Positions 1 to 8,842 are shown, counted from the stretch's first letter. The stretch: 64,000 nucleotides of DNA from Paludibaculum fermentans (GCF_015277775.1 NZ_CP063849.1:8137501-8201500); one strand, 5' to 3'. Numbers and translations are program-made. Notes: generated by a model not told the origin, from the sequence alone.

Positions 1-132
1 GCGAGCCAACCGGAGATCCTGCGCATACAACTGACTCCAGCGCCCCGCTCGGGCCGGGGCAAACCGCCTCCTATTCTATTGAAAAGGGAGGCGGGCGGTG
101 AGGCCGCTTTGCCGGGTGCCGGCCCAACCGGG
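1..132. other. Non-coding stretch with inverted repeats
   Basis: I see no gene here. A perfect 8-base inverted repeat (CCGCCTCC at 64-71, GGAGGCGG at 87-94) could form a hairpin with a 15-base loop. A second, longer inverted repeat begins at 128 and pairs with 164-174 (11-base arms, CCGGGTCAGGC and its complement); it overlaps the end of the minus-strand coding remnant described next and may be that gene's old transcription terminator, although no T-run follows it. Confidence 0.3.
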
Positions 133-342
133 TCAGGCCGAAGGCCAGCCGGCGCCTGCCTCAGCCTGACCCGGCTTCCTCTCTACCCCGGTGGACTTCT
201 TCAGCACGGCGGTGAACGTCCCTGACGGAACTTCACTCGCCATGGTGCCGCGCATGCGGTTGGCGGCCCCCAGCGTGCCCTCATAGCGGACCGTCACCTC
301 AGGATGCTTCGGCGGACTGAGTGAGAACTGGATCCTGCCGCA
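133..342 (-). pseudogene. Tail fragment of an unidentified protein
   Basis: Read on the minus strand, one frame stays open from about 372 to a TGA at 133-135 and gives protein-like sequence (RIQFSLSPPKHPEVTVRYEG, later VPSGTFTAVLKK). It has no suitable start codon. The pattern resembles the last beta strands of an exported protein, but I cannot name a family. It follows, in a different frame, the truncated permease start at 299-385, so it looks like material joined by a deletion. The coding assignment rests only on amino-acid pattern and codon character. Confidence 0.3.
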
Positions 343-385
343 TCGCGTTGTAGGCGGCGCAGCTCCAACGGATCATCGGATTCAT
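299..385 (-). pseudogene. N-terminal stub of an ADOP-type permease
   Basis: A 28-codon minus-strand ORF starts with an ATG that overlaps the PadR-remnant stop codon as TGATG, the same arrangement seen at the intact permease near 8933. Its peptide begins MNPMIRWSCAAYNAMRQDP, which resembles the opening of acidobacterial permeases (a short Met-Ile-Arg-Trp stretch before the prefix domain). After about 19 residues the similarity stops and the frame ends at 299-301. I read it as the start of a deleted permease gene. The resemblance is short, so this is an inference. Confidence 0.35.
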
Positions 386-648
386 CAGCGCGGCTCCGCG
401 GTCCGGAGGCTCATCGACCTCGTTTTCGCCAAGGAGGCCGCCATGCGGTCCAACTCCAAGCGGAGGGCCGCGCTGCCGTCCGTTGTGACCCGGTGGTAGC
501 GCCTGCGGCTGTCGGCGTCGTCGGGACCTTCCACCTCCTCAGTCAGGCTGTGCTCCAGCAGCCGCTGAATGGTGGTGTAGAGCGTGGCCGGCACAGGGTT
601 GGCATCGAGTATCTGGGCGAGACGAGATGTTACAGTCTCTGCCCGGAA
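385..648 (-). pseudogene. PadR family regulator, 5'-truncated remnant
   Basis: The minus-strand frame ending at 385 contains the second half of a PadR-type winged helix: PATLYTTIQRLLEHSLTEE corresponds to the recognition helix and wing start (family form: GTLYRALxRLxxxGLIxE), followed by a SRRRYHRVTTDGSAALRLE stretch matching the usual RRRYYRLTxxGRxxL wing. The first helix of the domain, normally about 35 residues with an LxGTLDLLVLxxL or HGYGI motif, is missing. In its place the frame reads into a hydrophobic segment overlapping the blaI promoter region. The family normally controls an adjacent permease; here only a permease stub follows. I consider it non-functional. Confidence 0.6.
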
Positions 649-716
649 GGCCGCAGATTTCGATTGATCCAAAACAAACAGACGTAGTAGTATAACAAGC
701 AGAATTAGTAGGAAGC

Positions 717-1103
717 ATGCCGTCGCCAAAACTCACCAAGCTGGAACTTCGAATCATGGAAGCGCTCTGGAGACTCGGGCCTGTCTCCATTCGCGAGATT
801 CAGGAAGACTTCCCGGAAGATGACCGGCCCGCTTACACGACCATCCAGACTACGGTCTACCGCATGGAAGACAAGCAGGCCCTGCGGCGTGTCCGGAAGA
901 TCGGCAACGCGCATATCTTCGAGCCGATGGTGGAGCGCAAGTCGGCCCAGAAGAACCTGATCGACGAGTTGCTGAGACTGTTTGGCGGGCGGAGCCAGCT
1001 CATCATGTCGCACCTTATCGAATCGGGGAACCTGACGCTGGAAGACGTACACGAGGCGGAGAAGACGTTACTGAAGCTGGCAAAGAAGGACAAGACGAGA
1101 TGA
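717..1103 (+). CDS. BlaI/MecI/CopY family transcriptional repressor
   Basis: A 128-residue protein of the penicillinase-repressor family. Residues 4-55 form the winged helix (LTKLELRIMEALWRLGPVSI and later YTTIQTTVYRMEDKQAL, the conserved TVYTxLxRLxxKGxL element); the C-terminal half supplies the dimerisation helices. Family members repress their own operon and are cleaved or released when a membrane M56 protease partner senses a signal. The next gene is exactly such a partner and overlaps this one by four bases (ATGA), so the two are co-transcribed and translationally coupled. A GTAGTA half-site lies 30 bases upstream (684-689), but I could not define a full operator. No beta-lactamase is visible nearby, so the target is probably the downstream receptor/VWA genes (inference). 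Confidence 0.9.
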   Translation: MPSPKLTKLELRIMEALWRLGPVSIREIQEDFPEDDRPAYTTIQTTVYRMEDKQALRRVRKIGNAHIFEPMVERKSAQKNLIDELLRLFGGRSQLIMSHLIESGNLTLEDVHEAEKTLLKLAKKDKTR

Positions 1104-2905
1104 TCAGCGAAGTCCTGAACCTGACGAAGGGTGCGGCCTGGCCGGCCCTGGCGCATCACCTGTGGCAGTCGACGGCTTGCCTGGGACTGGCTGTGCTGCT
1201 GACTTCCGCGCTACGGCGGAATCGGGCTTACATCCGGTATTGGGTATGGCTGGCGGCCTCCGCGAAGTTTCTCCTGCCGTTCTCGGCGCTGGTCTATCTC
1301 GGAGAACGGCTGGGCTGGAGGTTGACTCCGGTGAGCTCGCCGTTGATCTACTGGTTCCTCGAAGAGAGCTCCGCTGGTGCCTCCTCGATGGTGCCGGCAT
1401 TGCCGCCCGCGCTGCAGGGGGCTGGTGCGCCGATCCTGCCGCTTGTGTTCACAGGGATCTGGCTGCTGGGCGCGGTCTGCGTGCTTGCCCGGTGGCGGTC
1501 TGAGTGGAGGCGGAGCCGGATGGTTGTTCGAGAGGCAGTCCTGTTGCGGACAGGGTCCGAGTGGGATGCCCTGCAGCGGTGCCGCTGCCTCACCTCCATG
1601 TCGCGGTCGGTTGAGCTCGCGATCAGCCGGTCGGCCATCGAGCCGGGCGTCTTTGGAATCCTGCGTCCAACGATCATCCTGCCGGAGGCGATTCTGCGGC
1701 GTCTGACGGTGGAGCAACTGGAGGCGATTCTCTCTCACGAGTTGGCGCACATCCGGCGCCGCGACAACCTGCTGGCCGCGATGCATCTGTCGGTGGAAGC
1801 GGTGTTCTGGTTCCACCCGCTGCTCTGGTGGGTGCGGACCAGGCTGCTGGTGGAGCGGGAACGCGCGTGTGACGAAGCGGTGCTGCAGTCCGGCCGCGAT
1901 CCGCAGGCCTATGCCGAGGCGATCCTTGTGGTCTGCCGGTTCTGCCTGGCTGCTCCGGCCGCCTGTGTGGCCGGCGTGACAAATGCCGATATCCGCCATC
2001 GCGTGGAGAGAATCATGAGCAACACGATTGGGGAAGGCTTGAACCTGGCCAGGAGGGCGATGCTCACGGCGACGGCTGCCGTTACGCTCCTTGCGCCGAT
2101 CGTCATTGGGCTGCTCACCGCACCACACAGCCGCGCTCAATTGCTGGCGGCCGATGCCTCCATCCTGCCTGCCTTTTCGTTCGCGACCATCAAGCCAAGC
2201 GGCCCGGAAACTCGCCTGAAAGTGGATTTCGGACCCGGCGGGCGGCTGGTGATCAGCCATGCCACGCTACGCTTCCTGATGAAGATCGCCTACGACGTGG
2301 GCGACAACCAGATTCTCGGCGGGCCGAAATGGCTGGAGTCGCGCAGGTTCGATCTGGAAGCCAAGCCGGTGCCGGCCCTTGGTGGGGATCCTCGCAACAT
2401 GACGGAGGATGAGCGCCGGGCCATGCACGAGCAGGTGCGGCTGAGGTTGCAGCGCCTGCTCTCAGATCGCTTTCATCTGCGGGTCAGGACCGAGGCGAAG
2501 GAGATGCCGATCTTCGCCCTGGTGGCGGCCAAGAGCGGTGCGAAGCTACGCGAGAGCCAGTCTGCCGGGCAGCCGGAGATGAAGTCCGGCCACGGGCAGT
2601 ATACGGGCATGCGGGTGAGTCTGGAGCAGTTTGCGCGGTTTCTGAGCGAAGGACAGACGGGCCGGCCGGTTGTCGACATGACGGACCTGAAAGGTGTGTT
2701 CGACATTCACCTGCAGTGGTCTCCCGATCCCGGGCAGTCGCTGTCTGCCCTGGATGCAACGAATGCCACGCCGCCGCCGGCCGATAGTGGCGGGGTCACC
2801 ATTTTCACGGCCCTGCAGCAGCAGTTGGGCCTGAAGCTGGAAGGCCGGAAGAGCCCGTCGGACTGCCTCTTCGTCGTCAGTGCCGATCTGCCATCCGAAA
2901 ACTAG
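1100..2905 (+). CDS. M56 family membrane metallopeptidase with TIGR03435 domain
   Basis: A 601-residue BlaR1-like sensor protease. The N-terminal half has several membrane helices and the zinc motif HELAH (His213, Glu214, His217) within AILSHELAHIRRRDN, typical of the M56 family. After a further membrane segment near residues 315-340, the C-terminal 240 residues (starting FSFATIKPSG, with FGPGGRLVISHATLRFLMKI) match the TIGR03435 family, which is largely confined to Acidobacteriota and probably lies outside the cytoplasmic membrane. The domain takes the position that a penicillin-binding sensor domain has in BlaR1. The start codon overlaps the BlaI stop. The likely job is sensing an external signal and inactivating the BlaI-like repressor by proteolysis (family knowledge); the signal is unknown. 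Confidence 0.85.
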   Translation: MISEVLNLTKGAAWPALAHHLWQSTACLGLAVLLTSALRRNRAYIRYWVWLAASAKFLLPFSALVYLGERLGWRLTPVSSPLIYWFLEESSAGASSMVPALPPALQGAGAPILPLVFTGIWLLGAVCVLARWRSEWRRSRMVVREAVLLRTGSEWDALQRCRCLTSMSRSVELAISRSAIEPGVFGILRPTIILPEAILRRLTVEQLEAILSHELAHIRRRDNLLAAMHLSVEAVFWFHPLLWWVRTRLLVERERACDEAVLQSGRDPQAYAEAILVVCRFCLAAPAACVAGVTNADIRHRVERIMSNTIGEGLNLARRAMLTATAAVTLLAPIVIGLLTAPHSRAQLLAADASILPAFSFATIKPSGPETRLKVDFGPGGRLVISHATLRFLMKIAYDVGDNQILGGPKWLESRRFDLEAKPVPALGGDPRNMTEDERRAMHEQVRLRLQRLLSDRFHLRVRTEAKEMPIFALVAAKSGAKLRESQSAGQPEMKSGHGQYTGMRVSLEQFARFLSEGQTGRPVVDMTDLKGVFDIHLQWSPDPGQSLSALDATNATPPPADSGGVTIFTALQQQLGLKLEGRKSPSDCLFVVSADLPSEN

Positions 2906-2951
2906 ACCGCTCTTCAATTGAACGGCCAGCATCCAGGAGTCCTCGCTTCCC

Positions 2952-5903
2952 ATGCCACACGTGTCGTTGCGCTATTGCCATTGCCTGGCGGGGCTGCTGG
3001 CGGCCTCATTGGAGCTCTTTGCCGGCGAGCACCGCGGGGTGGTTCGCATCGGCGGCACGGCAGTTCCAGGTGCGCAGGTGGTCCTCAGCCGCGACGGCCG
3101 AAGGGCAGTGGCTATGACGAACCTGAAAGGCGAGTACACCGTTGCCGATATCGGGGATGGGGTCTGGCTGGGGCGGGTCGAGATGCGCGGATTTGTGCTG
3201 CTGGAGCGCGAGGTGCGCGTGGCGGCGAATCAGGAGGCGAGCGTCTGGAGTCTCGAAATGTTGCCGCTCGCCGCGATTGTCGGCAAGCCAGTATCGCTTG
3301 TTGTTGCGGCGCCTGCGGCCGTTGCGGCGGATCCGGACAACGGCGGTACGACGGATGCGCCGTCTCCCATGGCTGCTGACCTGCTGATCACCGGTAGTGT
3401 CAACAACGGGGCCGCTTCGCAGTTCGGACAGTCCGCTGCCTTCGGCAATCACCGGTCGACGTTGCGTGCCGCGTATAACGGCAGCCTTGGACTCATCGCC
3501 GGGCATTCCGCCTTGGACGCCCGTCCTTTCTCGTTGACTGGGCAGGAAACGCCCATGCCCGCCTACAGTCACTGGAAAGGCATGGCTGCCTTCGGTGGTC
3601 CACTGAGGATCCCCCATCTGTTGTGGCAGAACGGCCCCAACTTCACGCTGAACTACCAATGGACGCGGGACAGAAGCGCCGATGTTCAGGCGGCGCGCGT
3701 GCCCAATCTGGCGGAACGGGCCGGCGACCTCTCTGGTTTGACGGACCGACCCTTCGACCCGGCCAATGGTGCGCCTTTTCCCGGTGGTGTCATTCCGGCG
3801 ACCCGCCTCAGCCCGCAGGCGCAGTCGTTGTTGCGCCTGTACCCCGAACCAAGCTCCGCGTCAGGCGCACGATACAACTTTCAGACGTTGACTCCCGGCG
3901 GGATGCAGGAAGACTCGTGGCAGTCTCGATTCACACAGTCCTTGAATCGCTCAAATCAGCTCGTGGGCTCCTTCTCCGGACAAAGCACGCGGGCCACTGC
4001 ATCGAATCTTTTCGGATTCCAGGATGGGACCGGCACGCTGGGGCTCAATGCCAGTGCAGCCTGGCGGCATCTCGTTTCCACGCGCCTCTCGATCGTGCTC
4101 GGGTATCAATATAGCCGGCTGTCCGCCCGGACCACGCCGTTCTTTGCGGGGCGCTCGAATGTCTCAGGAGACGCCGGCATTTCGGGCAACAACCAGGACG
4201 CCGCAAACTGGGGGCCGCCCAAGCTGAATTTCTCCGGAGCCACGCCCTCGCTGGTAGACGTGAACGCCTCGTTCACACGTAATCAGACCAGCGGCGCATC
4301 GTTCAGCGGACTCTGGAACCGCGAGCGGCACAACTTCGCGTTCGGCGGAGACGTGCGCCGCCAGCAGTTCAACCTGCTCGCCCAGCAGGATGCGCGCGGC
4401 ACGTTCGGCTTCACGGGTGCGGTGGCAGGGTCTGACCTGGCCGGGTTTCTACTGGGTTTGCCGGATACCAGTTCCATCGCGTTCGGCAACGCCGACAAGT
4501 ACCTTCGCGCCGGCCTGTACGACTGGTTCTTCACCGACGACTTTCGTGTCTCACCTGGCTTCACTCTGAATGTCGGCGTGCGCTGGGATTACGGTTCGCC
4601 CATCACCGAGAAGTACGGCCGGTTGGTGAACATGGAGGTGAGCCCTGGCTTCGGGTCCGGTGCGCCTGTGGTCTCTTCCAGGCCCGTCGGCTCGCTCACC
4701 GGGCGGAACTTTGGTGACTCGCTGCTTCGTCCTGACTATGCCGGGCTGCAATCGCGATTGGGTCTCTCCTGGCGGCCAGTAGCGGCATCCTCGCTGGTGA
4801 TCCGCGCCGGATCTGGAGTTTACGACAACACGGCGGTGTATCTGCCCATCGCCTCTGCCCTGAGCCAGCAGCCGCCGCTTTCGACGAACTTCAGCGTTCA
4901 GAGCACTCCCAGCGCGCCGCTGACCCTGGCTGACGGATTCCATGCTCCGGCTGGGGTGGCATCGAATACCTATGCCGCCGATCCGGATCTCCGCGTTGGC
5001 TACGCTCACGTCTGGAACATATCTCTGCAGCGGGATCTGCCGGCAGGGCTTGCGATGACCGCATCCTACCGGGGCATCAAAGGGACTCGAGGGCTGCAGC
5101 AGATCCTGCCGAATACCGTGCCCACGGGAGCCGCCAGCCCATGCCCTGGCTGCCCGGTTGGATTCGTGTACCTGGAATCGAACGGAAACTCGTCGCGGCA
5201 TGCGGGCCAGTTTGAGTTGCGCCGGCGGTTCCACGATGGACTCACTGCGCAACTGCAGTATGTCTACTCGAAGTCGCTCGACAACTCCGGGCTCGCCGGC
5301 GGTTTCCAAGGCGGCCAATCGATCGCGCAAAACTGGCTCGACCTGAAGTCGGAGCGCGGGCTCTCCAGTTTCGATCAGCGTCATCTGCTGAACCTGTCGG
5401 GCCAGTACACCACGGGCATGCGCAAGAGGCGCGCCGCCTGGCTGCCGGCGTGGGGCGATGCGCTGGCCAACGATTGGAATCTGGCGGCGCAGTTGAGTGC
5501 CGGCAGCGGGCTGCCCCAGACGCCAATCTACTTCGCGGCGGTCCAGGGCACCGGCGTAACCGGCAGCCTGCGGCCCGACTTCACAGGAATCCCCGCGACT
5601 CAGGCGGCGCCTGGCTTGTTCCTGAATCCCTCCTCGTTTCGTACGCCTGCCATTGGGCGATGGGGCAACGCCGGGAGGAACTCGATCACCGGCCCCGTGC
5701 AGTTCAGTATGAACGCGTCGCTTGGCCGGACCTTCCGCGTGGGCGAACGACTAAGTCTCGACCTGCGCATTGAGGCCGTGAACGCCCTCAATCACGTCAC
5801 CTTCACTGGTTGGAACACCACGGTGACCAGCCCGCAGTTCGGTTTGCCGTTGGCCGCCAATCCCATGCGCGCGGTCCAGACGACACTGCGGCTCAGGTTC
5901 TAG
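2952..5903 (+). CDS. TonB-dependent receptor-like outer membrane protein
   Basis: A 983-residue exported protein with an N-terminal signal peptide, then a carboxypeptidase-regulatory-like beta domain (about residues 28-105, with TNLKGEYTVADIGDG). The remainder is rich in alternating polar/aromatic strands and ends in ...LRLRF, a terminal phenylalanine typical of beta-barrels inserted by BAM. It resembles the Oar-like receptors common in Acidobacteriota. A recognisable plug domain is hard to see between residues 110 and 230, unlike in the receptor at 38350-41859. An AGGAG lies 12 bases before the ATG. It follows the M56 gene by 46 bases and precedes the VWA gene by 18, which suggests one operon under the BlaI-type repressor. 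The ligand cannot be inferred. Confidence 0.75.
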   Translation: MPHVSLRYCHCLAGLLAASLELFAGEHRGVVRIGGTAVPGAQVVLSRDGRRAVAMTNLKGEYTVADIGDGVWLGRVEMRGFVLLEREVRVAANQEASVWSLEMLPLAAIVGKPVSLVVAAPAAVAADPDNGGTTDAPSPMAADLLITGSVNNGAASQFGQSAAFGNHRSTLRAAYNGSLGLIAGHSALDARPFSLTGQETPMPAYSHWKGMAAFGGPLRIPHLLWQNGPNFTLNYQWTRDRSADVQAARVPNLAERAGDLSGLTDRPFDPANGAPFPGGVIPATRLSPQAQSLLRLYPEPSSASGARYNFQTLTPGGMQEDSWQSRFTQSLNRSNQLVGSFSGQSTRATASNLFGFQDGTGTLGLNASAAWRHLVSTRLSIVLGYQYSRLSARTTPFFAGRSNVSGDAGISGNNQDAANWGPPKLNFSGATPSLVDVNASFTRNQTSGASFSGLWNRERHNFAFGGDVRRQQFNLLAQQDARGTFGFTGAVAGSDLAGFLLGLPDTSSIAFGNADKYLRAGLYDWFFTDDFRVSPGFTLNVGVRWDYGSPITEKYGRLVNMEVSPGFGSGAPVVSSRPVGSLTGRNFGDSLLRPDYAGLQSRLGLSWRPVAASSLVIRAGSGVYDNTAVYLPIASALSQQPPLSTNFSVQSTPSAPLTLADGFHAPAGVASNTYAADPDLRVGYAHVWNISLQRDLPAGLAMTASYRGIKGTRGLQQILPNTVPTGAASPCPGCPVGFVYLESNGNSSRHAGQFELRRRFHDGLTAQLQYVYSKSLDNSGLAGGFQGGQSIAQNWLDLKSERGLSSFDQRHLLNLSGQYTTGMRKRRAAWLPAWGDALANDWNLAAQLSAGSGLPQTPIYFAAVQGTGVTGSLRPDFTGIPATQAAPGLFLNPSSFRTPAIGRWGNAGRNSITGPVQFSMNASLGRTFRVGERLSLDLRIEAVNALNHVTFTGWNTTVTSPQFGLPLAANPMRAVQTTLRLRF

Positions 5904-5921
5904 GACACGGAAGGACGCCCG

Positions 5922-7982
5922 ATGACACAGTTCCGCACCGGCCTTTGCCTCCTGCTGATGAGTTGCACCCTGGGCGCGCAGCAGTCGCCGGATGCAGCAC
6001 CCACCTTCACCAGCAGCGCGCAGCTTGTCGTGCGGACGGTCTTCGTCAAAGACAAGGCGGGCCGGCCGGTGCAGGGGCTCACCGCGAAAGACTTCACGAT
6101 CACGGAAGACGGTAAGCTTCAAACCGTGAGCCTATGTGAGTTCCAGACTCTTAGCGGCCCACCCGCGGGGACGGAGCCGGCGGCGCTGCCGCAACCCCGC
6201 CCGGGCGCCGCACACAGCGCGTTTTCGCAGCCCGCCGGATACTACCGAAACCGGCGGCTGCTGGCGATGTACTTCGACATGACGGCCATGTCCGTAGCCG
6301 ATCAACTGCGCGCCCTGACAGCGGCCCGCAAGTTCGTGGAATCCGGGATGGACCGCGCCGACCTAGTCGCTCTCATGAGCTTCGCCGGCGGCGCGGTGCG
6401 GATTGAGCAGGACTTCACGGACGACCGAGGGGTTTTGCTCAAGTCCATTCAATCCCTGGTCGTTGGGGAAGGGCAGGGCTTCCAGGGGGATCCAAACGAT
6501 GCCAGTTCGCCGGCCTCCGGCGCGGCCTTCGGGCAGAACGACGGCGAGTTCAACATCTTCAATACAGACCGGCAGTTGGCGGCGCTCCAGACAGTCACTT
6601 CGCTCATGGCGCACCTGCGCGAGCGGAAGTCGCTGCTGTATTTCGCTGGCGGGATCCGCATGGACGGCGTGAACAACCAGGCTCAACTCACGGCTACGAT
6701 CAACGCGGCCGTGCGGGCCGGCGTCGCGTTCTGGCCGATTGATGCGCGGGGCCTGCTCGCCCAGGCGCCGCTGGGGGATGCCTCAACGGCGGCGCCAGGC
6801 GGGACGGCGGTGTACACGGGAGCGGCCGCCCAGGCGGTTGCGGCCAACTTCGATCGCTCGCAAGACACGCTTTGGTCCCTGGCCGCCGATACTGGCGGTC
6901 AGGCGCTTCTTAACTACAACGACCTCTCGCGCGGAATCATTCAGGTCCAGCAAGCCATGTCGAGCTACTACGTTCTCGGCTACTACACCGCGAATCAGGC
7001 TCGGGATGGACGCTACCGGCGCGTTAGGATCGCAGTTGCTGCGCCTGCCGTGGCGAAAGTGGAATACGAGCCCGGCTACTATGCCGGCAAGGAATACAGG
7101 AATTTCACGCTGGCTGATAAGGAGCGCCAACTGGAGGAGGCCCTGATGGAGGCCGATCCGGTGACGGAACTTACTATGGCGCTGGAGGTGAACTTCTTCC
7201 AGTTGAATCGCGCGGAGTACTTTATCCCGGTCACGGCCAAGCTGCCCGTGCAGGAACTAGCCGCGGGGCGCGGCAGCGGTTCCAGCCGCCTGCTCATCGA
7301 CTTCATCGGCGAGGTCCGCGACGAGTTCGGGGCGACGATTGCGAATCTGCGCGACAAGGTGGAAGTGCGGCTGGCCGGCAGGGATGCGCCGGAGTTGGCC
7401 AATCGCTCGGTCAACTATGATGCGGGCTTCACGTTATTCCCTGGCCGGTACACGATCAAGATCCTGGCACGAGATGCTACCAGCGGCCGTATTGGAACCT
7501 ATCAGACGAAGTTCCTGGTGCCCGACCTCAACCAACCCGGTCCTGGAGTTCCCATCAGTTCCGTTGTGCTCAGCAGTCAATTGGCTGAGTTGGGCAGCGC
7601 CGCGTTCAATGCGAAAAAGGGCTCCAGTCCGGCTGCGGATCCGCTAGTGCAGGGTACGCGGAAACTCATCCCGAGTGTGACCCGCGTGTTCCATCGGCAG
7701 AGCCCGTTCTATGTCTATCTGCAGGCCTATGCGCGCCCAAGTGGGAACCTGCACCCTTTGGCCGGCTTCGTGACGCTTTATCGCGACCAGGCGAAGGTCT
7801 TCGAATCCAGCGCGATTGCGGCCTCCGAAGTCTCGACAGCGAACGGAAGGGCGATCCCCCTGCGCTTCGATCTGGCACTGGGCGCGCTTTCGCCGGGCCA
7901 GTACGACTGCCAGGTGACGGTGCTGGATCCCAGCCAGGGGACTGCTGCTTTCTGGCGGGCGCCCGTAATACTCGGGCCTTAG
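5922..7982 (+). CDS. VWA domain-containing protein (TIGR03436, acidobacterial VWFA-related)
   Basis: A 686-residue exported protein: signal peptide to about residue 22 (ends LGAQQS), a short beta region VRTVFVKDKAGRPVQGLTAKDF that opens the TIGR03436 family, then a von Willebrand A fold beginning at LLAMYFDMTAM (about residue 110). The metal-site DxSxS motif is degenerate (DMTAMS). The YYVLGYY element near residue 350 and the C-terminal beta-rich half (about 400-686) are usual for the family. GGAAGGA six bases before the ATG is a good ribosome site. It lies 18 bases after the receptor gene, so it is probably co-transcribed. The family is abundant in Acidobacteriota; its biochemical role is not established, though protein-protein binding in the periplasm or on the surface is plausible. 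Confidence 0.85.
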   Translation: MTQFRTGLCLLLMSCTLGAQQSPDAAPTFTSSAQLVVRTVFVKDKAGRPVQGLTAKDFTITEDGKLQTVSLCEFQTLSGPPAGTEPAALPQPRPGAAHSAFSQPAGYYRNRRLLAMYFDMTAMSVADQLRALTAARKFVESGMDRADLVALMSFAGGAVRIEQDFTDDRGVLLKSIQSLVVGEGQGFQGDPNDASSPASGAAFGQNDGEFNIFNTDRQLAALQTVTSLMAHLRERKSLLYFAGGIRMDGVNNQAQLTATINAAVRAGVAFWPIDARGLLAQAPLGDASTAAPGGTAVYTGAAAQAVAANFDRSQDTLWSLAADTGGQALLNYNDLSRGIIQVQQAMSSYYVLGYYTANQARDGRYRRVRIAVAAPAVAKVEYEPGYYAGKEYRNFTLADKERQLEEALMEADPVTELTMALEVNFFQLNRAEYFIPVTAKLPVQELAAGRGSGSSRLLIDFIGEVRDEFGATIANLRDKVEVRLAGRDAPELANRSVNYDAGFTLFPGRYTIKILARDATSGRIGTYQTKFLVPDLNQPGPGVPISSVVLSSQLAELGSAAFNAKKGSSPAADPLVQGTRKLIPSVTRVFHRQSPFYVYLQAYARPSGNLHPLAGFVTLYRDQAKVFESSAIAASEVSTANGRAIPLRFDLALGALSPGQYDCQVTVLDPSQGTAAFWRAPVILGP

Positions 7983-8084
7983 CCGCCCTGCGACGCTGTT
8001 TGCCAACCCACAACGGCCATTCTCGACAGCCTGCTGCTTCCTCCTCATCGACGCACGGTCAGTTCGCAGCATTTCCGGTGTCAA

Positions 8085-8615
8085 CTAATGCAGGATGAGG
8101 AACGACGTGGCGCTGATCACCGATCCGAGGGCGGCACTCGTGATGCCCGAATACCAGAAGAGATGCTTCCTGGTGAGAATCGCCAGCGATGAGAAGACGA
8201 TCGCCATCTCCAGGAAGATTTCGCCGATGTGGAGGCGCAACGCGCGGCGGCCGGACAGGGCACTCTCCTTGCTCAACTCCTGCGCCTTGTCCTTGATCTC
8301 TTCTCCCTCCTTCTCATAGCGGGTCAAATTGGATTCGTATTTGGCCGCCTCCGCCACTGCCCGGTCGCCCGGCGTCGCCTTCAAAATGTCCCGGGCAACC
8401 TCCGACTGATACCTCCGCAGGGACTTCGCCTGGAAGAACGCCCACTGGTCGGACGCTTTCTGCTGGGCCAACAGTTCCTCGGTCGTCATCAGGTGACCGT
8501 AGACCGCGACCACAGCCAGCAGTGCGGCGATGATCGCCATGCCCGCGCCTGCCTTGCGGCTGAAATCGTCGTGCGCGTGCTCGGCGTGCTCGCGGAGTTC
8601 TTCGTTGACTGACAT
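8085..8615 (-). CDS. DUF4337 domain-containing membrane protein
   Basis: A 176-residue protein: an acidic/basic N-terminus (MSVNEELREHAEHAHDDFSR), one membrane helix (AIIAALLAVVAVYG, about 25-45), a charged, probably coiled middle (about 50-125), and two C-terminal membrane helices (LEMAIVFSSLAIL and the last 25 residues). This matches the DUF4337 family in order and length. The start at 8615 is chosen because the family begins at MSVNEE; an upstream in-frame ATG at 8636 would add seven atypical residues. Function is unknown. It is convergent with the VWA gene (102 bases apart) and divergent from the permease gene. Confidence 0.8.
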   Translation of the reverse strand: MSVNEELREHAEHAHDDFSRKAGAGMAIIAALLAVVAVYGHLMTTEELLAQQKASDQWAFFQAKSLRRYQSEVARDILKATPGDRAVAEAAKYESNLTRYEKEGEEIKDKAQELSKESALSGRRALRLHIGEIFLEMAIVFSSLAILTRKHLFWYSGITSAALGSVISATSFLILH

Positions 8616-8789
8616 ATCTAGTTGGATGCGCCACACGGTGCAGCGTTGCGGCGCGGGTACCGCTCTTTCGCCTTGTATATTGGGCGGCCCACTTACGGAA
8701 CGAGGGGCCGGTGAGGAGCCGCGTCGAGGGATAGCTATCGAGGGTCCACGAATGTCCTGCGTCAGATGTTACAAGGTAGTCGCGGCTTT

Positions 8790-8842
8790 CTGTGGTGTTG
8801 CCACAGGAGTTATGACATTCTCATGTGTGAATACCACATGAG
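8790..8842 (+). promoter_or_regulatory. PadR-type operator region before the ADOP gene
   Basis: A perfect inverted repeat with 8-base arms, CTCATGTG (8820-8827) and CACATGAG (8835-8842), is separated by 7 bases. Its core reads ATGT-N9-ACAT, close to the ATGT/ACAT operators known for PadR regulators. The right arm contains the ATG of the PadR remnant (8838). A second inverted repeat, CTGTGG-N5-CCACAG, sits at 8790-8806. The position and symmetry suggest an autoregulatory operator that outlived its own regulator gene. Confidence 0.5.

Noticed and set aside
1211-2260. Long minus-strand frame of 349 codons opposite the M56 gene
   Set aside because: It lies entirely opposite a gene with an intact HELAH motif and family-like domains; its own residues are Arg/Gln/His/Pro-rich without any fold pattern.
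717-2905. Beta-lactam resistance operon
   Set aside because: BlaI/BlaR1-like genes are present, but there is no penicillin-binding sensor domain and no beta-lactamase; the C-terminal domain is TIGR03435.
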